A stretch of DNA of 64,000 nt, taken from contig NZ_CP061310.1 in NCBI RefSeq assembly GCF_018687975.1, forward strand, positions 248,001 through 312,000. Direction: 5' to 3'. Positions 32,258-40,919 of the stretch are shown piece after piece. Position 1 is the first letter of the stretch. Every line of letters starts with the position of its first letter. The notes beneath the pieces were generated by a model. It did not search any database. It was not told where the DNA came from and worked only from the letters and a program-made list of their open reading frames with translations. Made by a program: the position numbers and the translations under genes. Source of the stretch: Polynucleobacter sp. es-EL-1. GTDB lineage: Bacteria; Pseudomonadota; Gammaproteobacteria; Burkholderiales; Burkholderiaceae.

Positions 32258-33739
32258 ATGGCAAAAGCCAACTCAGTAACTTCAGTGATTCCCGTCATTT
32301 TGTGTGGTGGCTCTGGAACTCGCTTATGGCCTTTATCCCGGTCTGGCTTTCCAAAGCAGTTTTTAGTGCTTTCTGGCGATGGTTCAAATCAAAGTCTCTT
32401 TCAGCAGGCGGTGGCGCGTATCCATTCGGTGGCTGGCCAGAATGTTTCTTTGGGTAAAGCACTTATCGTCACCAATGAAGAACATCGTTTTTTAGCGCTT
32501 GATCAATTGCGCGAAATGAAAGATGTTTCCGCCACTTTACTGCTTGAGCCTATCGGCAGGAATACTGCGCCAGCATTAACGCTGGCTGCTTTGTCAGCTA
32601 TAGAACAAGGTGACGATCCTATTTTGGTGGTCACACCCGCAGATCAAACAGTAACTAATCCAGCTGTATTTACCAAGGCCTTGGCTAGCAGCATTGACAT
32701 GGCGAAAGAGGGTGCAATTGCCATTTTAGGGATTACGCCTACTGCGCCAGAAACCGGTTATGGTTATATCAAGGTTAATGACGGTGCTGCAGGTGCTCCC
32801 TATACGGTTGAGCGGTTTGTTGAAAAGCCAAATGAACCCACTGCTAAGCAGTATCTGATAGAGGGGGGTTACTTTTGGAATGGCGGTATGTTTGTTCTCA
32901 AGGCTAGCGTCTGGCTCTCCGCACTTAAGGAATATCGCCCAGATATTTTGTCGGCAACCCAAGCGGCATGGCAGGCAAAAACAACAGATGCTTCTGGTGA
33001 TGCGGTATTTGAGCGCCCAGCAAAAGATTTATTTAGCGCTATACCCAGTGAGTCTATTGACTATGCGGTCATTGAGAAATGTCCAGGCTCGCAATTTGCA
33101 ATCAAGATGGTTGAGCTTGATGCCGGCTGGAATGATTTGGGCGCATGGGATGCTGTTTGGCAAGTAGGCAAGCAAGATGCCCAGGGAAATGTCACTAGCG
33201 GCGATACCTTGATTGCGAATTCTAAAAACTCACTAGTGCATGCCAGCAGCCGATTAGTCGCTGCAGTAGGTGTAGAAAATCTCATCATTATCGAAACAGC
33301 GGATGCTGTGTTGGTGGCTGATCGAAAAAATAGCCAAGATGTTAAAAATATCGTTACTCAGCTTGAGCAAGAAAAGCGCGAGGAGAAAAGCTTGCATCGC
33401 AAAGTTTCTCGTCCATGGGGTTGGTACGATAGTGTGGATGAAGGTGAGCGCTTTAAAGTCAAGCGTATCCAGGTCAAACCAGGTGCCAGCCTCTCATTAC
33501 AAATGCATGACCACCGTGCCGAACACTGGATTGTGGTGAAGGGTACTGCTGAGATTACCAATGGTGATCAAGTGATCACGCTAACTGAAAATCAAAGTAC
33601 TTTCATACCGCAAGGCCAAAAGCATCGCTTGGCTAATCCTGGTGGCACTGCCTTGGAGATTATTGAGGTCCAATCAGGAAGTTATTTGGGTGAAGACGAT
33701 ATTGTGCGTTTCGAAGATAACTATGGGCGTACTTTATGA
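32258..33739 (+). CDS. manC: Mannose-1-phosphate guanylyltransferase / mannose-6-phosphate isomerase
   Basis: Makes GDP-mannose (and usually isomerises fructose 6-phosphate) for the deoxy sugars made by the next genes. The N-terminal nucleotidyltransferase has LCGGSGTRLWPLSRSGFPKQFL and EKPNEPTAKQYL. The C-terminal cupin domain (about residues 370-490) has RPWGWYDSVDEGERFKVKRI and HDHRAEHWIVVKGTAE. The ATG at 32258 gives 493 residues; the longer frame from 32216 lacks family support. First gene of the polysaccharide cluster; its stop overlaps the next start as ATGA. No phosphomannomutase is seen nearby. Confidence 0.95.
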   Translation: MAKANSVTSVIPVILCGGSGTRLWPLSRSGFPKQFLVLSGDGSNQSLFQQAVARIHSVAGQNVSLGKALIVTNEEHRFLALDQLREMKDVSATLLLEPIGRNTAPALTLAALSAIEQGDDPILVVTPADQTVTNPAVFTKALASSIDMAKEGAIAILGITPTAPETGYGYIKVNDGAAGAPYTVERFVEKPNEPTAKQYLIEGGYFWNGGMFVLKASVWLSALKEYRPDILSATQAAWQAKTTDASGDAVFERPAKDLFSAIPSESIDYAVIEKCPGSQFAIKMVELDAGWNDLGAWDAVWQVGKQDAQGNVTSGDTLIANSKNSLVHASSRLVAAVGVENLIIIETADAVLVADRKNSQDVKNIVTQLEQEKREEKSLHRKVSRPWGWYDSVDEGERFKVKRIQVKPGASLSLQMHDHRAEHWIVVKGTAEITNGDQVITLTENQSTFIPQGQKHRLANPGGTALEIIEVQSGSYLGEDDIVRFEDNYGRTL

Positions 33740-34710
33740 GTTCTTCTCAAAAAAATATCCAGAAGCGTACCGCACTTATTTGTGGAGTCAGTGGTCAGGA
33801 TGGCTCTTATTTAGCCCAATTTTTATTGGCTAAAGGTTATACAGTTTTTGGTACCTCACGTGACGCCCAAGGATCTTCATTTTCTAATCTTCAAAAATTA
33901 GGGATTAAAGATCGCGTTACTTGCATTTCGATGGTCCCAGAGGATTTTCGTAGTGTCTTGGTGGCTTTAAGAAAAAGTAGTCCTGATGAAATTTATTATT
34001 TAGCTGGACAATCCTCCGTTGGCTTGTCTTTTGAGCAGCCTGCAGAAACAATTCAGAGTATCGCTTTGGGAACCCTCAATATTTTAGAGGGTTGCCGGAT
34101 GATGGATAAGCGCATCAAGATCTATCATGCAGGATCTGGCGAGTGCTTTGGTGATACCAAGGGAGAGCCAGCCGATGAAAAAACTCCTTTTTATCCAATG
34201 AGCCCCTATGCGGTGGCTAAAGCATCAGCGTACTGGCTCGTAAATAATTACCGTGATGCTTACGGTCTTTTTGCCTGCACAGGGATTTTATTTAATCATG
34301 AGTCTCCGTTGCGTCCAGAGCGCTTTGTGACGCAGAAAATTATCCGAGCAGTAAAGCGCATTGCCCAAGGCAGCGATGAAAAACTTGAGCTTGGACGTTT
34401 AGATATTGCTCGGGATTGGGGTTGGGCCCCGGAATATGTAGAGGCTATGTGGCTCATGCTGCAACAAGAAGCGCCCCAAGATTTTGTGATTGCGACAGGC
34501 ACCACGATGACCTTAGAAGATTTTGTTAAAACTGCTTTTGAGCAAGTAAAGCTCAACTGGAGGGATCATGTAGTGCAAGATCCTAGCTTATTTAGACCTA
34601 CAGATTTAGCAATTGGAAATGCCGATCCAAGTAGTGCTTTGAGAGAGCTTGGATGGAAGGCTACAACCTGTGGCGCTAAAGTGGTTGAAAAAATGTATCA
34701 ATTAAGTTAA
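33736..34710 (+). CDS. GDP-mannose 4,6-dehydratase-like SDR protein
   Basis: A 324-residue extended SDR protein, paralogous to gmd downstream but about 50 residues shorter. The Rossmann motif is CGVSGQDGSYLA, the catalytic pair is in GSGECFGD and SPYAVAKASAYW, and GDP-mannose family features such as ILFNHESPLRPERFVTQKI and DIARDWGWAPEYVEAMW are kept. It lacks the C-terminal insert of Gmd. It could be a second dehydratase, an epimerase or an Rmd-type reductase of GDP-4-keto-6-deoxymannose (giving D-rhamnose). Coupled to manC by ATGA and to gmd by a 9-bp gap. Confidence 0.8.
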   Translation: MSSSQKNIQKRTALICGVSGQDGSYLAQFLLAKGYTVFGTSRDAQGSSFSNLQKLGIKDRVTCISMVPEDFRSVLVALRKSSPDEIYYLAGQSSVGLSFEQPAETIQSIALGTLNILEGCRMMDKRIKIYHAGSGECFGDTKGEPADEKTPFYPMSPYAVAKASAYWLVNNYRDAYGLFACTGILFNHESPLRPERFVTQKIIRAVKRIAQGSDEKLELGRLDIARDWGWAPEYVEAMWLMLQQEAPQDFVIATGTTMTLEDFVKTAFEQVKLNWRDHVVQDPSLFRPTDLAIGNADPSSALRELGWKATTCGAKVVEKMYQLS

Positions 34711-34719
34711 TTAAGCATC

Positions 34720-35862
34720 ATGAATACTATGAAAAATACAAAACAAAAAGTCGCCCTGATTACTGGCATTACCGGTCAAGATGGTTCATATCTTGCCGAA
34801 TTTTTATTGGAAAAAGGGTATATCGTTCATGGTATTAAGCGACGCGCCTCCTCGTTTAATACCGAGCGTATTGATCATATTTACCAAGATCCACATATCA
34901 ATCACCCTGACCTGGTACTCCATTATGGTGATCTAACCGATACCAGCAATTTAGTACGCATTATTCAGGAATGCCAGCCCGATGAGATCTATAACTTAGG
35001 CGCGCAGTCTCATGTGGCTGTATCTTTTGAGTCTCCAGAGTACACGGCTGACGTTGATGCTATTGGGCCACTTCGCATGTTGGAGGCCATTCGCATTTTG
35101 GGTTTAGAAAAGAAAACCCGTTTTTATCAAGCGTCAACTTCTGAGCTGTATGGTCTTGTACAGGAAATACCTCAGAAAGAAACTACCCCGTTTTATCCGA
35201 GAAGTCCTTACGCGGTAGCGAAGATGTATGCGTATTGGATTACAGTTAATTATCGTGAAGCTTATGGTATTTACGCTTGCAATGGTATTTTGTTTAATCA
35301 TGAGTCTAAGCGACGCGGTGAAACTTTTGTAACCCGTAAGGTTACCCGTGGATTGGCCAATATTGCCCAGGGGCTTGAGAAGTGTTTGTTTATGGGCAAC
35401 ATTGATGCTTTGCGTGATTGGGGCCATGCTAAAGATTATGTGCGTATGCAGTGGTTGATGTTGCAACAAGACCAGCCTGAAGACTTTGTCATTGCAACGG
35501 GTGTGCAGTTCACTGTACGTGAATTTATTATTCGTAGCGCCAAGCAGCTTGGTATTACCCTCAAGTTTGAAGGTAGTGCCGAGAAAGAAAAAGCGCTTGT
35601 GGCAAGCATTGAGGGTGACAAAGCTCCGGCCCTCAAAATTGGGGATGTGATTGTGCAGATTGATCCACGCTACTATCGTCCCACTGAGGTAGAAACGCTC
35701 TTGGGAGATCCTACTAAAGCCAAAGAAAAACTAGGCTGGGTTCCAGAAATTACCCTTGATCAAATGATCGTTGAGATGGTGGCTAATGATCTTGAGAAAG
35801 CAAAGCAACACGCCCTCCTAAGCAAGCATGGTTATTCAGTAGCGGTTGGTAAAGAAAATTAA
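34720..35862 (+). CDS. gmd: GDP-mannose 4,6-dehydratase
   Basis: Converts GDP-D-mannose to GDP-4-keto-6-deoxy-D-mannose, the precursor of L-fucose, D-rhamnose and related sugars. Motifs are GITGQDGSYLAEFLLEKGY, GDLTDTSNLVRII, the catalytic STSELYG with SPYAVAKMYAYW, and NGILFNHESKRRGETFVTRK. Length 380 is normal. A second ATG at 34729 (MKNTKQ) is an alternative start. The fcl gene follows. Confidence 0.96.
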   Translation: MNTMKNTKQKVALITGITGQDGSYLAEFLLEKGYIVHGIKRRASSFNTERIDHIYQDPHINHPDLVLHYGDLTDTSNLVRIIQECQPDEIYNLGAQSHVAVSFESPEYTADVDAIGPLRMLEAIRILGLEKKTRFYQASTSELYGLVQEIPQKETTPFYPRSPYAVAKMYAYWITVNYREAYGIYACNGILFNHESKRRGETFVTRKVTRGLANIAQGLEKCLFMGNIDALRDWGHAKDYVRMQWLMLQQDQPEDFVIATGVQFTVREFIIRSAKQLGITLKFEGSAEKEKALVASIEGDKAPALKIGDVIVQIDPRYYRPTEVETLLGDPTKAKEKLGWVPEITLDQMIVEMVANDLEKAKQHALLSKHGYSVAVGKEN

Positions 35863-35891
35863 TTAACAGGTCCTTAGCAGATATATTGCAT

Positions 35892-36872
35892 ATGCCTTCA
35901 GATTTAAGTCAAAAGATTTATGTAGCTGGCCATCGTGGTATGGTGGGTTCAGCCATTGTGCGCAATCTCCAGGCTCTCGGTTACCAGAATATTGTTACTC
36001 GAACGCATGCTGAAATGGACTTAACCGATCAGGCATCGGTAAAAGTGTTTTTTGAGCAAGAAAAGCCTGATCAAGTCTATTTGGCTGCAGCGAGAGTGGG
36101 TGGAATTTATGCGAATAATACTTTTCCAGCTGAGTTTATCTATGACAACTTGATGGTGCAAAACAATGTCATCCATCAAGCATTTTTGTCGGGAGTTAAA
36201 AAGCTCCTCTTTTTGGGGTCTAGTTGTATTTATCCAAAGATGGTGCCCCAACCTATGTCAGAAGATGCATTGCTGACGGGTAAGTTAGAGGCGACGAATG
36301 AGCCATATGCAGTTGCGAAGATTGCGGGCATCAAAATGTGCGAGAGTTATAACCGCCAATATGGGCAATCTCACGGGGTAGATTACCGATCAGTTATGCC
36401 TACTAATTTATATGGTCCTGGCGATAATTACCACCCTGAAAATAGTCATGTCATCCCTGCGCTAATACGGCGATTTCATGAAGCTAAGGTTGCCAACGCT
36501 CCTGAAGTGCTTATTTGGGGCACTGGAACTCCCATGCGTGAGTTTTTATATGTTGATGATATGGCCGCTGCCTGTACTTTTGTAATGAAATTGGAGAAGG
36601 CAAGTTACGATGAGCAGGTCGTGCCTATGCAAAACCATATTAATGTTGGTTATGGTAGCGATATCACTATTGCTGACCTTGCCAAGACTGTTGCTAAGGC
36701 AATAGGGTATCAAGGGCATATTGCATTCGACCCTTCAAAACCTGATGGCACGCCAAAAAAGCTGATGGATTCATCCAGACTTAATCGTATGGGGTGGAAG
36801 CCGAAGGTGAGTTTGGAGCAGGGGCTAGCCATCGCTTATCAAGAATTTTTACAGGGAAATAAGCGTGGCTAA
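35892..36872 (+). CDS. fcl: GDP-L-fucose synthase
   Basis: Epimerises and reduces GDP-4-keto-6-deoxymannose to GDP-L-fucose. Motifs are YVAGHRGMVGSAIVRNL, FLGSSCIYPKM with Ser/Cys, and NEPYAVAKIAGIKMCESY (Tyr and Lys of the active site). LYGPGDNYHPENSHVIPALIRRF completes the GER family signature. The ATG at 35892 fits best; a TTG at 35886 adds two residues. With gmd it predicts L-fucose in the glycan. The next gene starts 8 bp before its stop. Confidence 0.95.
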   Translation: MPSDLSQKIYVAGHRGMVGSAIVRNLQALGYQNIVTRTHAEMDLTDQASVKVFFEQEKPDQVYLAAARVGGIYANNTFPAEFIYDNLMVQNNVIHQAFLSGVKKLLFLGSSCIYPKMVPQPMSEDALLTGKLEATNEPYAVAKIAGIKMCESYNRQYGQSHGVDYRSVMPTNLYGPGDNYHPENSHVIPALIRRFHEAKVANAPEVLIWGTGTPMREFLYVDDMAAACTFVMKLEKASYDEQVVPMQNHINVGYGSDITIADLAKTVAKAIGYQGHIAFDPSKPDGTPKKLMDSSRLNRMGWKPKVSLEQGLAIAYQEFLQGNKRG

Positions 36873-37812
36873 AAAGATTGCGATTGTTATCCCGGTCTAT
36901 CGAGAGGCGAAGTCGCTTCAATCGTTATATCAGCGTCTTGAATTGGTGACTTCTAGATTTACAAAATACAGCTGGGAATATATTTTTATTAATGATGGTA
37001 GTCCAGATAACTCATATGAAGTATTGGTTGCCTTGGCTGTAAAAGATCCTAAGATAAAAGTGTTAGACCTGTCGAGAAATTTTGGTAAAGAAATTGCTTT
37101 AACTGCTGGAGTTCATGAGGCTACCAGTTGTGATGCCGTGATTTGTATTGATGCAGATTTGCAGCATCCCCCTGAGTTGATTCCCAGGCTTGTCTATGCT
37201 TGGGAGGAGGGCGCTGAGGTGGTAGTGACCGTCCGTACAAGCACTGACCGTGAGCCACTACTTCGTCGCTGGGGTTCCTCTATTTTTTATTGGCTGATCA
37301 ATAAGGTTTCTAGTTTTGAAATGATCCCTAAGGCTACAGACTTTCGACTTTATGACCAGAAGGTTGTCCTTGCGTTTGAAAGAGCGACTGAGCGCGAACG
37401 CTTATTTCGGGGCATCATGGATTGGATGGGATTTCGCAGAGTCATGCTTGAGTTTAAGGCTGACGCTCGAGAGCATGGCGAAGCTGGATATTCATACGTA
37501 AAATTATGGTCCCTCGCCATAAACAGTATTACCTCTTTTTCCTTATGGCCTCTTCGTTTGACTGGTTATCTTGGAGTACTTATTACTAGTGGTAGTGGTT
37601 TGCTCCTCCTTTGGATGGTGGGGAATAATCTTTTGACTAGCAAGACACTTTATACGCCTTTAGCGATCGTAGTTGTTGTAAATACATTCCTAATTGGTAT
37701 TGTGTTGATGGCTGTCGGTTTGGTAGCTCTTTATATCGGCACCATTCATACAGAGGTCATTAATAGACCCCTGTATCTCATAAGAGAAAAGATCAATTTT
37801 GAAAGTCTCTAA
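36865..37812 (+). CDS. Family 2 glycosyltransferase, polyprenyl-phosphate sugar synthase type
   Basis: A GT2 protein of 315 residues with the catalytic domain (IVIPVYREAKSLQSLYQ; FINDGSPDNS; VICIDADLQHPPELIP) and two C-terminal membrane segments (about 232-255 and 270-292). This is the GtrB/ArnC/dolichol-phosphate-mannose-synthase architecture, which loads a sugar on undecaprenyl phosphate for use by GT-C enzymes outside. The sugar cannot be read from sequence. GTG start overlapping fcl by 8 bp. A GT-C partner may be one of those at 43-55 kb. Confidence 0.88.
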   Translation: MAKKIAIVIPVYREAKSLQSLYQRLELVTSRFTKYSWEYIFINDGSPDNSYEVLVALAVKDPKIKVLDLSRNFGKEIALTAGVHEATSCDAVICIDADLQHPPELIPRLVYAWEEGAEVVVTVRTSTDREPLLRRWGSSIFYWLINKVSSFEMIPKATDFRLYDQKVVLAFERATERERLFRGIMDWMGFRRVMLEFKADAREHGEAGYSYVKLWSLAINSITSFSLWPLRLTGYLGVLITSGSGLLLLWMVGNNLLTSKTLYTPLAIVVVVNTFLIGIVLMAVGLVALYIGTIHTEVINRPLYLIREKINFESL

Positions 37813-37835
37813 TTCCGTTTGCTACCTATTAGACT

Positions 37836-39110
37836 TTGCAGCGAAAGAATAGTCTGAAATTCCTATCTAATAATCGCCTCATTAGTTCTGGAGCACTTTT
37901 AACTGCCTCTGGTGTTTTATCTGCGGGATTGGGCTACTGCTATCAAATTCTTCTTGGCAGGCTACTAACCCCTACTGAATTCGCACTCTTTACTGCGGCT
38001 GTCGGTTTGGCTGTTTTTTCAAGCTCTTTGTTTGGGGCGCTAGGAATGTTAATTACACGGAGGGTTTCAGCTTTTAAGGCTGAATATACCGATGGTCTGC
38101 CAAGCGCTTATTTCTGGCGAATTCATATCTATATTGTCCTCGGTAGTATTGGCCTTTTAGGGGTTACTGCCCTTTTTATGCCATATCTAAAAGAGATGTT
38201 GCATTCCCAATCTGCTGCTTTGATATGGCTGATTTTCATTTATGTTGTTATGGCGATGTTCTATAGTGTTAACTATGCAGTTTTTCAAGGGCTGCAAAAA
38301 TTCTATTCAATGGGAAATTTTTCTATTGGATCAATTATTTTGAAAATCATCCTAAGTATTGGGTTGATATATTTTGGATTTGGGGTTGTTGGCGCAATTG
38401 CTGGAATGCTTATTAGCATGATCATTACAGTATTTTTTGGTTTTTGGATTCTTGTAAGAAATCTCTCTGATCGACAGAATTTGACAAAAGATGTTCTGCC
38501 CAGGATTAATTTCCGATCTTTCATGGCTGTTTACCTATCAGGAATTGCTATTGCAGCGTTGACTCAGTTGGATACCGTTTTAGTAAATTGGTATTTCCCT
38601 GGCGATATTGCGGGTCAATATGCGGCGATATCTGTATTAGGTAAAGGGGTTCTATATCTTCCTGGGGGCTTGGTACTTGCCATGTTCCCGATGGTTGCCG
38701 AAAATCATGCCAAAGCTATTAATAGCAAAAAAATGTTATTTCAGGGCATCGCTGTCACTGTGATTTTATCTTTATTCGTCGTTGCTATTTTTATGATTGC
38801 AGGAAAGCCCCTACTGTCGGCGCTATACGGCAATCGATACTCCGATGCAACTGAGTTATTGCCTTTATATGGGTTGGCTATGGTCCCGCTGGCTTTGGTG
38901 ATACTTGCAGAACATTACTTAATTGCTAAAGGCAAGGTGCTATTTGCATGGCTCTTTTTTGCTTTAGCCCCATTAGAGTTATTGGCCTTGCATTACTTTC
39001 ATAGTGATCTTCGAAGTGTTATCTTCATCATTGGCGGCTTTGGTAGCGTCTTGGCGATCCTCGGCTTTTTCTTTATGTCAATTACTTTGCGAGATAAAAA
39101 TAGCAACTAA
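37836..39110 (+). CDS. wzx: Wzx-type oligosaccharide flippase
   Basis: A 424-residue protein with about 12 to 14 membrane segments and the oligosaccharide flippase opening (SSGALLTASGVLSAGLGYCYQILLGRLLTPTEFALF). It would flip lipid-linked repeat units to the periplasm for a Wzy-type pathway, in keeping with the ligase/polymerase and Wzz-like genes at 56-59 kb. The start is a TTG at 37836. The downstream epimerase frame overlaps its 3' end by up to about 70 bp. Confidence 0.87.
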   Translation: MQRKNSLKFLSNNRLISSGALLTASGVLSAGLGYCYQILLGRLLTPTEFALFTAAVGLAVFSSSLFGALGMLITRRVSAFKAEYTDGLPSAYFWRIHIYIVLGSIGLLGVTALFMPYLKEMLHSQSAALIWLIFIYVVMAMFYSVNYAVFQGLQKFYSMGNFSIGSIILKIILSIGLIYFGFGVVGAIAGMLISMIITVFFGFWILVRNLSDRQNLTKDVLPRINFRSFMAVYLSGIAIAALTQLDTVLVNWYFPGDIAGQYAAISVLGKGVLYLPGGLVLAMFPMVAENHAKAINSKKMLFQGIAVTVILSLFVVAIFMIAGKPLLSALYGNRYSDATELLPLYGLAMVPLALVILAEHYLIAKGKVLFAWLFFALAPLELLALHYFHSDLRSVIFIIGGFGSVLAILGFFFMSITLRDKNSN

Positions 39111-40242
39111 TAAGAAAATTATTTGGTTCTGTGCTGGAACCGCTGGGGAGTTGATTAAGTTATTTCCGCTTTTGCGGGAGGTGGATCAGTCTACCCATTT
39201 AACTTGGAGATTTTTATTTACCGGTCAAAGCCCAGTGAATTTCTGGAGACAGTGGCAAGATTTTGACTTAGATAATAATTTGGCCGTTAGTCTACAGGCG
39301 ACAACGCGAGATCTACAAACGGCTTCGCAGGCGTTAGCTTGGTTTTTCAGAGCCGTTGTAACTGCCCCAAGCACGATGCGTAAGCAATGCATAAATGCAT
39401 TTGGCGTATCTCCACAGGCTGGGGACATTTGGATAGTGCATGGGGATACCTTATCTACCCTTCTAGGTAGCATTTGGGCAAAGCGTAATGGCGGCATCAT
39501 TGCTCATATCGAAGCTGGCTTGCGTTCAAAATATATCTTTAGACCATTTCCCGAGGAGATTAATCGTCGTTTGGTTTCAAGGCTGGCCAGTTTACATTTT
39601 CCCCAAGATGAGGTGGCAAGACTTAATTTAGTTTCTCAGTCTGTAAAGGGCGACGTCATCCCTACTCATGGAAATACCTTGTACGACGCTTTGGAGGTAT
39701 TGAGGGACTCAAACTGGGGTGAGCCTTTGCCGGATTCCCCATTTGTAGTTGCCAACATTCATCGAAATGAAAATTTAAGCAGTACGGATCGATGGGAGTG
39801 TATTTTAGAGACGCTCTGCTTGGCAGCCCAAGAACAACCTGTTTATTTGGTAATGCATCCACCAACTGAATTGAAGTTAAAAATGGATTCGGCAGCCCAT
39901 CAAAGGCTAGCTAAGGCTGGAGTAATTACATTACCTAGGGTAACTTTTCGTCGGTTTATTCAACTCATTAATAAGAGTAGGTATGTAATTTCTGACGGGG
40001 GGAGCAATCAGGAGGAATGCGCTTATCTCGGAAAGCCATGCCTAATCCTTAGAGAGGAATCGGAGCGAGTAGAGGGGTTGAATGAATCATGTCTACTTTC
40101 TAAATTTATACCCGAGAAAATCCATCAATTTTTAGCCTCTCCTGAAAGCTACGCTCGCTCAAAAACCATTTTCAGCAAAACGCCATCTTCAATTGTGGTT
40201 GGGGGATTGCAAGATGCCTATGCTAAGCGAGGTACAGCATGA
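39040..40242 (+). CDS. UDP-N-acetylglucosamine 2-epimerase-like protein
   Basis: Homologue of WecB (non-hydrolysing UDP-GlcNAc 2-epimerase). The active-site set is kept: WIVHGDTLST (Asp), AHIEAGLRS (Glu), PFPEEINRRLVSRL (Glu, Arg), NIHRNENL (His) and SDGGSNQEECAYLGKPCLIL. The start is unclear: sequence conserved in the family begins near 39114 (KKIIWFCAGTAGE) but no ATG, GTG or TTG lies there. The nearest upstream starts are TTG 39040, TTG 39031, GTG 39016 and GTG 39004, all inside wzx. No wecC is present, so the product may not be ManNAcA. Confidence 0.82.
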   Translation: MVASWRSSAFSLCQLLCEIKIATNKKIIWFCAGTAGELIKLFPLLREVDQSTHLTWRFLFTGQSPVNFWRQWQDFDLDNNLAVSLQATTRDLQTASQALAWFFRAVVTAPSTMRKQCINAFGVSPQAGDIWIVHGDTLSTLLGSIWAKRNGGIIAHIEAGLRSKYIFRPFPEEINRRLVSRLASLHFPQDEVARLNLVSQSVKGDVIPTHGNTLYDALEVLRDSNWGEPLPDSPFVVANIHRNENLSSTDRWECILETLCLAAQEQPVYLVMHPPTELKLKMDSAAHQRLAKAGVITLPRVTFRRFIQLINKSRYVISDGGSNQEECAYLGKPCLILREESERVEGLNESCLLSKFIPEKIHQFLASPESYARSKTIFSKTPSSIVVGGLQDAYAKRGTA

Positions 40243-40919
40243 CATTACTGACCCCGGTTCCTTGGGATAAAAAGGCTTTGGAAAGGGATTGTTATGAAGT
40301 TTCTAATTTAGAGCTACATCGTCTTGAGGAGTTTAGAAATACGCCTGGGCACTTCACCCTCAGGATTGATCCATTAACGCCTGCAACACAGATTCAAAAA
40401 TTTGGCTTTAGATATGTCGACACATTGATTGTGCCAAGATGTCATCAAGAGGATTTTTTAGCTTATCCTAATTCTGAAGTGTCTATTGCCAAGAGTATTA
40501 ATCTATCAGATGTATCGGCCATCGCAAGCAATGCATTTGTTCATGGCCGTTATCACAGAGATAACTCAATTCCACATCATTTAGCTGAAAACCGTTATCA
40601 AAATTGGTTGACTGATTTATACGTGGCAGACAAAGTGCTTGGCATTGAGTATCAAGGTAGGCTAGCTGCTTTTATAGCAATCGAAGATTCAAAGCTGATT
40701 TTGCATGCCGTGCATTCCGAGTTGCGTGGGCAAGGCTTGGCTAAGTATTTATGGACCCCGGTTTGTGAGGAATTATTTGCAAAAGGATGCCCTACTATTG
40801 AAAGCTCAATTTCGGCTGCAAACCTAGCGGTAGTGAATTTATATGCAAGACTAGGCTTTACGCTGAAGTCGGCTCAAGATATTTATCACTTCCATAATGA
40901 AGTTGGAGGTCAAAGATGA
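40239..40919 (+). CDS. GNAT acetyltransferase, WecD-like
   Basis: A 226-residue GNAT protein with the acetyl-CoA loop SELRGQGLAKYLW near residue 170 and the C-terminal NLAVVNLYARLGFTLKSAQDIYHFH. The architecture and position next to wecE suggest a dTDP-4-amino-4,6-dideoxygalactose N-acetyltransferase (WecD role), giving dTDP-Fuc4NAc. It overlaps its neighbours on both sides by 4 bp (ATGA), so the epimerase, acetyltransferase and aminotransferase are translated together. Confidence 0.82.
   Translation: MTLLTPVPWDKKALERDCYEVSNLELHRLEEFRNTPGHFTLRIDPLTPATQIQKFGFRYVDTLIVPRCHQEDFLAYPNSEVSIAKSINLSDVSAIASNAFVHGRYHRDNSIPHHLAENRYQNWLTDLYVADKVLGIEYQGRLAAFIAIEDSKLILHAVHSELRGQGLAKYLWTPVCEELFAKGCPTIESSISAANLAVVNLYARLGFTLKSAQDIYHFHNEVGGQR

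Noticed and set aside
32862..32868. Run of six G residues in manC as a second phase-variable tract
   Set aside because: The manC frame is intact across it and six residues is short for slippage; no evidence of switching.
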